DNA of 7,759 nucleotides from an uncultured Actinomycetes bacterium (GTDB lineage Bacteria; Actinomycetota; Actinomycetes; S36-B12; UBA5976). The notes under the pieces are model-generated. The model was not told where the DNA came from, did no database searches, and worked only from the letters and a program-made list of their open reading frames with translations. Where the stretch lies: contig CALBND010000039.1 in NCBI GenBank assembly GCA_937896305.1, forward strand, positions 1-7,759, written 5' to 3'. Shown here one piece after another: positions 1 to 4,763 of the stretch (the stretch's first letter is position 1; each line of letters starts with the position of its first letter). The position numbers and the translations under genes were made by a program.

Positions 1-98
1 TCAGTAGTAACTTCTTGCCCAATTATTTGATAACTTAATATAAAAATTATGGTTAGTGTGACAAAAAAATAAGAAAGTTTTCTGCTTAAACTTTTCAT
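1..98 (-). CDS. Start of a small exported or membrane-anchored protein (3' end off the window)
   Basis: An ATG at 98-96 on the minus strand begins the base after the pcs stop codon (TAA, 101-99), and the frame stays open for 32 codons to the window edge. The peptide starts MKSLSRKLSYFFVTL, continues through a hydrophobic run to about residue 26, then turns polar (GQEVTT). A short basic start followed by about 17 hydrophobic residues is what a signal peptide or a single N-terminal membrane anchor looks like. No lipobox cysteine and no clear signal peptidase site are visible in the part present. The abutting stop and start suggest co-transcription and coupled translation with pcs; no good Shine-Dalgarno is seen. 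The product is not recognised. It could be chance, but open frame, signal-like composition and gene-to-gene spacing agree. Confidence 0.55.
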   Translation of the reverse strand, partial: MKSLSRKLSYFFVTLTIIFILSYQIIGQEVTT

Positions 99-863
99 TT
101 ATCTAGTTCTAGATTTAGCCTTTTTGCCTTGTTTTACGGGCTTTTTAGGGGCAAACCAGGTTTTCCAAATTGCTAATAAAGCTATATAAATAGGCATTCC
201 TATCAATATAACTTTTGTAACTAAGCTAGGAGCTGCACCAGGGTCTGTGTAATTCCAAGACATGATTGAGATAGCCACAAGATAAATTGAAGCAAAAAAT
301 AATGTTAATTTTCTATATTCTCTACTTCTTACAGGGTGAGGAAATTTAATATTGGTCAATTGCAAAGCACAAAGTACGAGTGAAATTATTGCCACTTGGT
401 TAGGCGAGGTGTGGAGTAGCAGGTAAGTGGGTACCACGAAATTCCAAACACAGGGAAACCCAGTAAACCAAGAATCTTCGGTTTTCTGATCAGTTCTGGC
501 CCACCAGATAGCGCAAGTTAATAAAATTGTTCCAGCTACAAATGTTTCATAATTTTTTGGCAACATGTTTAGATTTAATAAAAATGCCACCGGTACCACA
601 ACGCAAGTCACATAATCAACAATGTGATCTAAAGTTTTTCCACTGAGCCAGGGTGCATTTATGACTACGTCAAGTTTTCGAGCTATTGGCCCATCAATGC
701 CATCTAGAACTAGGCAAACAACCAGCCACACCAAGGCGTCTCGTACACGCCCATCAATTACTGCTTGCAAGGCCAGCATGCCTACTACTGCACCACTTGC
801 GGTCACGACGTGAAGTACATAGCCAGCATTGCGCTGTGCTTTACCTGCTTTTTTAGTAGCCAT
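99..863 (-). CDS. pcs: Phosphatidylcholine synthase (CDP-alcohol phosphatidyltransferase family)
   Basis: Predicted integral membrane enzyme condensing CDP-diacylglycerol with free choline to give phosphatidylcholine and CMP. The family signature is clear: D54, D57-G58, A61-R62, then G75, D79 and D83. Between AR and G there are 12 residues rather than the usual 8; this longer spacing is characteristic of bacterial Pcs and argues against PgsA, PssA or cardiolipin synthase. Further Pcs-like stretches, compared from memory with the Sinorhizobium enzyme, are HVVTASG (18-24), DGIDGPIAR (54-62), SGKTLDHIVDYVT (74-86), FTGFPCVWN (133-141) and HPVR (176-179). About eight hydrophobic segments and a Lys/Arg-rich tail (239-254) complete the 254 residues, close to the normal Pcs length. 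The ATG start has no obvious Shine-Dalgarno; the message may be leaderless. The gene diverges from mraZ. The substrate is inferred from motif spacing, so another CDP-alcohol transferase remains possible. Confidence 0.85.
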   Translation of the reverse strand: MATKKAGKAQRNAGYVLHVVTASGAVVGMLALQAVIDGRVRDALVWLVVCLVLDGIDGPIARKLDVVINAPWLSGKTLDHIVDYVTCVVVPVAFLLNLNMLPKNYETFVAGTILLTCAIWWARTDQKTEDSWFTGFPCVWNFVVPTYLLLHTSPNQVAIISLVLCALQLTNIKFPHPVRSREYRKLTLFFASIYLVAISIMSWNYTDPGAAPSLVTKVILIGMPIYIALLAIWKTWFAPKKPVKQGKKAKSRTR

Positions 864-873
864 TTAAAACAAC

Positions 874-879
874 ATCTTA
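874..879 (-). promoter_or_regulatory. Possible -10 element for pcs, implying a leaderless or nearly leaderless transcript
   Basis: On the minus strand the sequence TAAGAT lies 10 nt before the pcs ATG. If it is a -10 element, transcription would start only a few bases before the ATG, which would fit the absence of a Shine-Dalgarno. No convincing -35 is seen at 16-18 nt upstream, so this is a weak call. Confidence 0.25.
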
Positions 880-978
880 GGTCGAAGTGGGACGCCTCAG
901 TTTTGGCCCGTGGCACCCAGTTCACAAGGCTTGATGGAAGTAAGTGGAGCGTAAGAGTCAAAAATTGGGGGGAGGGGG

Positions 979-1006
979 TTGAATTTGGAGGAAAAGGGAG
1001 TATAGT
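979..1006 (+). promoter_or_regulatory. Candidate promoter for mraZ and the dcw cluster
   Basis: TTGAAT (979-984) and TATAGT (1001-1006) are separated by 16 nt and resemble the housekeeping -35 (TTGACA) and -10 (TATAAT) boxes. Transcription would begin near 1013 and give a leader of about 75 nt before the mraZ GTG. That leader would contain the phased repeats at 1041-1079. It is the best promoter-like pair seen in 864-1086. The start site is inferred from spacing only. Confidence 0.5.
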
Positions 1007-1040
1007 GGCTTCAATACTCTCGTGAGGGGGTATGGGTGGA

Positions 1041-1079
1041 TTGATCAGGGGTTGATCAGGCACTGGGGATGAAGTGGGG
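1041..1079 (+). repeat. 11-nt-phased repeat block upstream of mraZ, candidate MraZ operator
   Basis: TTGATCAGG occurs at 1041-1049 and again at 1052-1060, and TGGGG at 1064-1068 and again at 1075-1079. Counted from the TG of each unit (1042, 1053, 1064, 1075) all four are exactly 11 nt apart, about one helical turn. MraZ proteins bind short tandem G-rich repeats upstream of their own gene (TGGGN spaced by about a turn in E. coli; AAAGTG-type boxes in mollicutes). The last unit reads AAGTGGGG, which fits both descriptions, and it also supplies the mraZ Shine-Dalgarno. The repeats are seen directly; their binding by MraZ is inference. Confidence 0.5.
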
Positions 1080-1086
1080 AATTTAA

Positions 1087-1518
1087 GTGTTTTTAGGCAT
1101 GCATGAGCCTCGACTAGATGAAAAAGGTCGCTTGGTTTTGCCAGCTAAATTTAGAGAAGGCTTTTCCACTGATGTGGTTTTAACCAAAGGTCAAGATTTA
1201 TCTGTGGTCATGTGGCCATTATCAGAATTTCAAATATATGCAGAAAAATTAAGAGAAGCTTCACGCAATGATGCGCGAGTAAGAAGTTATTTAAGAGTTT
1301 TCTTTTCAAGTGCTTTTGATGATCAGATTGATAAACAAGGTCGCATTACTTTACCAACAACTTTAAGAGAATATGCCGGCTTAAATCGCGATGTTGTAGT
1401 TGTCGGGGCTGACACCACAGTTGAAATTTGGGATCCAAAAGCTTGGGCAACTTACCTTTCTGAAGCAGAACCAAAATTTGCCACCACTCAAGAAGAGGTG
1501 GTGCCTGGAATTTTCTAA
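1087..1518 (+). CDS. mraZ: Transcriptional regulator MraZ
   Basis: First gene of the dcw cluster; MraZ is a ring-forming DNA-binding protein of the SpoVT/AbrB-like fold that regulates its own operon in species studied. The 143-residue length is normal. Both half-domains are visible, each with the family's D-x-x-GR-x-x-LP core: DEKGRLVLP at 11-19 and DKQGRITLP at 82-90. The GTG start is chosen because it gives the standard N-terminus (M-F-L-G, then PRLDEKGR) and has GGGGA at 1076-1080 placed 6 nt upstream. An internal ATG at 1099 would remove the conserved first strand. Upstream lies a candidate promoter and a phased repeat block likely to be its own operator. It is followed by 160 nt of structured non-coding sequence rather than directly by rsmH. 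Confidence 0.95.
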   Translation: MFLGMHEPRLDEKGRLVLPAKFREGFSTDVVLTKGQDLSVVMWPLSEFQIYAEKLREASRNDARVRSYLRVFFSSAFDDQIDKQGRITLPTTLREYAGLNRDVVVVGADTTVEIWDPKAWATYLSEAEPKFATTQEEVVPGIF

Positions 1519-1530
1519 AAGAAAGAAGTT

Positions 1531-1554
1531 AAACGAAGAAACATTTCTTCGTTT
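1531..1554 (+). other. Perfect 11-bp hairpin between mraZ and rsmH
   Basis: AAACGAAGAAA (1531-1541) is the exact reverse complement of TTTCTTCGTTT (1544-1554), with CA between them. It begins 12 nt after the mraZ stop codon. The stem is mostly A-U pairs and is not followed by a clean T run, so it is not a standard intrinsic terminator. It could be a weak attenuator, an mRNA 3' stability or processing element for mraZ, or part of the adjacent structured leader. Confidence 0.6.
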
Positions 1555-1559
1555 CGCTT

Positions 1560-1635
1560 GAGGCCTTTCTCTGCAAAAAATGTCTACCGACTTTCTTCCC
1601 CGAAGCCGGAAACAAATTTTGCAGAGGAGGACCTC
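1560..1635 (+). ncRNA. mraW RNA motif-like structured leader of rsmH
   Basis: A long stem-loop lies in the mraZ-rsmH gap. CTCTGCAAAA (1569-1578) pairs perfectly with TTTTGCAGAG (1617-1626). Outside it, GAGGCC (1560-1565) pairs with GGACCTC (1629-1635) with one bulged A, across a small TTT/GA internal loop. Inside, CCGACTT (1587-1593) pairs with AAGCCGG (1603-1609) with one A-C mismatch, presenting an apical loop TCTTCCCCG (1594-1602). The mraW RNA motif is an Actinobacteria-specific structured RNA found by comparative genomics upstream of mraW (rsmH) and its cell wall operon. Position, lineage and overall form match; I cannot score it against the family's covariance model here. Its ligand and mechanism are not known to me. 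It argues that the open frame upstream of 1679 is not coding. Confidence 0.7.
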
Positions 1636-1664
1636 GGTGAAACGCAGCCGAAATGTTAGGGGAA

Positions 1665-1671
1665 AGGGGAG
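1665..1671 (+). promoter_or_regulatory. Ribosome binding site chosen for rsmH
   Basis: AGGGGAG at 1665-1671 is 7 nt before the ATG at 1679, and it lies in a purine-rich run from 1659 to 1676. A second, more canonical AGGAGG (1625-1630) sits 6 nt before an in-frame GTG at 1637, but that site is built into the 3' arm of the mraW-like stem. The 1679 start is preferred because the protein then begins like other RsmH sequences. Confidence 0.6.
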
Positions 1672-1678
1672 AAAGACT

Positions 1679-2638
1679 ATGACTGAAAAGTCACTGGAAG
1701 AACAACACATTCCAGTCATGCGTGATCGCATACTCGAAATGTTTTCTCCCGCTCTAATCGTTTCTGAGCCATTAATGATTGATGCCACGCTTGGCTTAGC
1801 CGGACATAGCCTTGCTTTACTAAATGAATTTCCAAATCTAAAAATTATTGCTTTTGATAGAGATCCCATTGCCTTAGAGAGAGCTAAACAAAGACTGGGA
1901 AGTTTAGTCAATAGAGTTGAATTTGTTAATAAAAATTATGATCAAATTGAAAATGTTCTTTCAGGTAGAAAAATTAATGGTGTTCTTTTTGATTTAGGTG
2001 TTTCTTCTATTCAGTTAGATGAAATAAGTCGAGGCTTTTCTTATTCTCAAGATGCACCACTTGATATGAGAATGAATGAAAACGACTCTTTAACAGCATC
2101 AGAAATAGTTAATACTTATGAGTTAAAAGATTTGAACTATATCTTAAGTACATTTGGTGAAGAGAAATTTGCAAATAGAATCTCAAAAAATATTATTGCA
2201 GCTAGAAATATTAATCCTTTAAATTCAACTCTGGAGTTAGCCGAATTGGTTAAAAACTCAATTCCTGCAGCTACAAGACGAACAGGTGGAAATCCTGCTA
2301 AGAGAACTTTCCAAGCAATCAGAATCGCTGTTAATGATGAATTGCAAATTCTTGAATCAGCTATTCCTCAAGCCATGGCAGCACTTGTCGTAAGTGGACG
2401 AATTGTGGTTTTGTCGTATCACTCACTTGAAGATCGTATTGTTAAAAATGCTTTTCGTAAGGAATCATCGATCATAGATTCACTGCCAGGATTGCCAGTG
2501 TTCTTGCCAAAAAATATTGCAACATTTGAATTAATAACTAAGAAAGCAGAGCAAGCCGGTAAAGAAGAGATTGAAAACAATCCAAGAGCTACCTCTGTTC
2601 GCCTAAGAGTAGCCCAAAGAATTGCGGTGGCGGCATGA
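1679..2638 (+). CDS. rsmH: 16S rRNA (cytosine(1402)-N(4))-methyltransferase RsmH (MraW)
   Basis: Uses S-adenosylmethionine to methylate N4 of C1402 in the decoding centre of 16S rRNA. The 319 residues carry the family blocks in order: HIPVM (10-14), the SAM-binding loop DATLGLAGH (35-43), DRDP at the end of the next strand, FDLGVSS (104-110), PLDMRMN (127-133), FQAIRIAVNDEL (211-222) and HSLEDR (248-253). The usual GxGGH of the SAM loop reads G-L-A-G-H, a mild variation. The frame is open back to an ATG at 1580, but that extension runs through the mraW-like RNA and has no Shine-Dalgarno. An in-frame GTG at 1637 with AGGAGG upstream would add 14 mostly basic residues, encoded partly by codons such as AGG and GGG that look atypical here. 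The start at 1679 is preferred but not proven. The stop overlaps the ftsL-like start as ATGA. Confidence 0.95.
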   Translation: MTEKSLEEQHIPVMRDRILEMFSPALIVSEPLMIDATLGLAGHSLALLNEFPNLKIIAFDRDPIALERAKQRLGSLVNRVEFVNKNYDQIENVLSGRKINGVLFDLGVSSIQLDEISRGFSYSQDAPLDMRMNENDSLTASEIVNTYELKDLNYILSTFGEEKFANRISKNIIAARNINPLNSTLELAELVKNSIPAATRRTGGNPAKRTFQAIRIAVNDELQILESAIPQAMAALVVSGRIVVLSYHSLEDRIVKNAFRKESSIIDSLPGLPVFLPKNIATFELITKKAEQAGKEEIENNPRATSVRLRVAQRIAVAA

Positions 2639-3027
2639 CCACTGCCCAAATTCTGATTTCAAAACCTCAAGTATCACCCAAGCAAATTGCTGCCGCAGGT
2701 TTTGGCTTAATAATTTCAGCAATAATTGTCATTGGCATGCTTGGCGGATTATTTGTGAATACACTACTTTCTCAAGGTCAATTTGAAATCCAAGAATTAC
2801 AAAATAGGAACATCACCTTAGCCGATCAACAAGAAATACTCACCCAAGATGTAGCAAGACTTGAATCTCCGGATGTGGTTTTACAAAAAGCAATAGCAAT
2901 TGGAATGATTCCAAGTGCTGGCTCAGCATTTATTGATTTACGAGACGGAAGATTAATTGGAGCAGGCGTTGATCCAGTATTAGCTGAACCTGATCCAAAT
3001 GTTGTGACTGTGGTGATTCCAGAATGA
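2635..3027 (+). CDS. ftsL: FtsL-like cell division membrane protein
   Basis: A 130-residue bitopic protein: a short cytoplasmic N-terminus, one membrane segment at about 23-41, and an extracytoplasmic segment from about 47 to 78 rich in Q, E, L and I that is likely a short coiled coil (FEIQELQNRNITLADQQEIL). After it comes SPDVVLQKAIAIGMIP (78-93), similar to the SP...A...GM.P ending of FtsL/DivIC domains, and then a less conserved tail. FtsL pairs with a DivIC/FtsB partner and holds FtsI-FtsW in the divisome. Sequence conservation in this family is poor, so the call rests on topology, that ending, and the position between rsmH and ftsI, where ftsL normally lies. It overlaps both neighbours by 4 nt (ATGA). 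A weak GGTGG (2626-2630) precedes the start, so coupled re-initiation is likely. Confidence 0.8.
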   Translation: MTTAQILISKPQVSPKQIAAAGFGLIISAIIVIGMLGGLFVNTLLSQGQFEIQELQNRNITLADQQEILTQDVARLESPDVVLQKAIAIGMIPSAGSAFIDLRDGRLIGAGVDPVLAEPDPNVVTVVIPE

Positions 3028-4757
3028 ATCCAAACGAAATAATTAAATTAAAGACTGGCCATAGAAGAATGCGCGGTGCACTAGCAATTTTCTTAGCCGT
3101 ATTAATGATTTATGGTTTAAGGCTTGTGCAATTGCAAGCATTAGATGCTCCACAATTGGCTGCAGCTGCTGCAGAAAAAAGAACTAGAACATTAATTTTA
3201 CCTGCACAAAGAGGTGAGATTACTGACAGAAAAGGTGCACCATTAGCAATAACTGTTGATGCAAGAAACATAACTGTAGATCAAACTATGGTGCAAGATC
3301 CAGCGGGAACAGCTAATGCTATTGCCCAAATAACTGGTGCTGATGCAACTTTGTTACAAGCAGATCTTACGGGTGATAAGAAATTCAAATACGTCTTGAA
3401 GAAAATAACACCTGAACAATGGACTGCCATTAATCAATTAAAACTGCCAGGAATCTTCAGTGAAAAAACTAGTACAAGAATTTATCCCTCTAATTCCTTG
3501 GCTGCAAGCACAATAGGTTTTGTGGGTGGCGAAGATCGAGGAATGGCTGGATTGGAATTTGGTTTTGAAAAAGAATTAGCAGGATCAAGTGGGGAAGTTA
3601 CGGTTGAAATAAGTGCTGCAGGGCGATCTTTGCCTTCAGGAGTTGCATCGCAAGTAACTCCTCAGCCAGGTATTGGAATTCGTTTAACTATTGATCGCGA
3701 CTTACAATTTGTTGCCGAACAAGCTTTAGCGCAAAAGGTTGAATATGCCCAAGCAGATAGTGGAACTTTAGTAGCTATCTCTCCTAAGACCGGAAAAATA
3801 TTAGCATTAGTAACGTACCCAACTTTTGATTCTAACAATCCTCAAGATGCAATAGCCACAACAATTAATAATCATGCGTTAGTAGATGCATATGAACCAG
3901 GATCCACAGCCAAAGTAATAACAATGGCTGGTTTATTGAATGAAGGAGTAGCAAATCCTGCAACTAAATTTACTGTCCCTCCCGTGATAAAAAGAAATGG
4001 TAAAACTTTTCACGATCATGATCCACATGGAGTATTACAATTAACACTTACTGGAATTTTAGCTAAATCAAGTAATATCGGCACAATCCAAGCATCTGAA
4101 TTAATGGGTGCGGAAAAATTTAATGAATATTTATTGAAGTTTGGAGTAGGTCAAGAAACAGGTATGCATTTTCCCGGAGAATCTAATGGACGCTTAGCTT
4201 CCTTAGAGAAATGGTCGGGAACAAGTTTTCCAACTTTTGCTTTTGGCCAGGGCTATATGGTTTCAGCAGTCCAAATTGCAAGTATGTATGCCACGATTGC
4301 AAATGATGGAGTGCGTGTAAATCCATCATTAATCGAAGGCTATGTATTGCCTGATGGAAAATTTCAAGCAGCAACCGAATCATTGAAAACTGAAGTAATC
4401 AGACCAGAGGTAGCACAAACCTTAAGAGAAATGATGGAGACCGTTGTTTCTGATGAAGGTACAGCACCACTCGCAGCAATTCCTGGTTATCGAGTTGCGG
4501 GAAAAACTGGTACCTCACAAGTAGTTGATCAAAATTGTAAATGTTATGGCAATATTGTTATTGCGTCATTTATTGGGATGGCTCCTGCAGAAGACCCTGA
4601 AATTGTTGTAGCAGTTGCACTTCATAATCCAAAAAATGGAAGATGGGGCGGATTACTAGCTGGTCCAGTGTTTAAAGAAGTTGCCCAATACGCCTTGCAA
4701 CAAGGAAACATTCCACCTTCAACGGGTAAGCCAATGGGCTATCCAGTGAAATGGTGA
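3024..4757 (+). CDS. ftsI: Septal peptidoglycan transpeptidase FtsI (class B penicillin-binding protein, PBP3-like)
   Basis: Cross-links septal peptidoglycan together with the glycosyltransferase FtsW; target of beta-lactams. The 577 residues show a basic N-terminus, one membrane segment at about 18-34, the class B dimerisation-domain motif RGEITDRKG (63-71), and all three catalytic motifs of the transpeptidase domain: S294-T-A-K297 (nucleophile Ser294), S349-S-N351 and K494-T-G496. No PASTA repeats follow; the protein ends about 80 residues after KTG, with a short Pro/Gly-containing tail. Two cysteines, C505 and C507, lie shortly after KTG and could form a disulfide or bind metal outside the cell. 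The gene starts within the ftsL stop codon (ATGA) and ends 6 nt before murE. Its position after ftsL supports FtsI over an elongation-specific PBP2. Confidence 0.95.
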   Translation: MNPNEIIKLKTGHRRMRGALAIFLAVLMIYGLRLVQLQALDAPQLAAAAAEKRTRTLILPAQRGEITDRKGAPLAITVDARNITVDQTMVQDPAGTANAIAQITGADATLLQADLTGDKKFKYVLKKITPEQWTAINQLKLPGIFSEKTSTRIYPSNSLAASTIGFVGGEDRGMAGLEFGFEKELAGSSGEVTVEISAAGRSLPSGVASQVTPQPGIGIRLTIDRDLQFVAEQALAQKVEYAQADSGTLVAISPKTGKILALVTYPTFDSNNPQDAIATTINNHALVDAYEPGSTAKVITMAGLLNEGVANPATKFTVPPVIKRNGKTFHDHDPHGVLQLTLTGILAKSSNIGTIQASELMGAEKFNEYLLKFGVGQETGMHFPGESNGRLASLEKWSGTSFPTFAFGQGYMVSAVQIASMYATIANDGVRVNPSLIEGYVLPDGKFQAATESLKTEVIRPEVAQTLREMMETVVSDEGTAPLAAIPGYRVAGKTGTSQVVDQNCKCYGNIVIASFIGMAPAEDPEIVVAVALHNPKNGRWGGLLAGPVFKEVAQYALQQGNIPPSTGKPMGYPVKW

Positions 4758-4763
4758 TTTGAA

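Noticed and set aside
101..114. Palindrome ATCTAG-TT-CTAGAT at the end of pcs
   Set aside because: Short, lies in the last codons of pcs, and is not followed by a T tract on either strand; likely chance.
765..1025. Plus-strand open frame with a CxxC...CxxC pattern resembling a zinc ribbon
   Set aside because: Its cysteine part is antisense to the conserved N-terminus of pcs, it starts at a TTG without a ribosome binding site, and its second half crosses the pcs and mraZ promoter region; judged a shadow.
803..1063. Minus-strand open frame covering the pcs start and the intergenic region
   Set aside because: It overlaps pcs in another frame, and its proline-rich and serine-rich sequence simply reflects the G-rich plus strand; no family features.
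880..1080. Possible housekeeping RNA gene (such as RNase P RNA) in the GC-richer intergenic stretch
   Set aside because: The conserved RNase P RNA core sequence is not present on either strand, and the region is too short once the promoter is placed.
1531..1554. Intrinsic terminator after mraZ
   Set aside because: The stem is A-U rich and is followed by CGCTTGAGG, not a T run, so termination is not supported by sequence alone; kept as a hairpin of unknown role.
1580..1678. N-terminal extension of rsmH from the ATG at 1580, giving a 352-residue protein
   Set aside because: The extension runs through the mraW-like RNA stem-loop, has no Shine-Dalgarno before 1580, and adds a basic sequence unlike RsmH N-termini; the start at 1679 fits the family.
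1381..1911. Long minus-strand open frame opposite mraZ, the leader and rsmH
   Set aside because: It is antisense to two well-supported genes and to the structured RNA, and its translation shows no recognisable domain.
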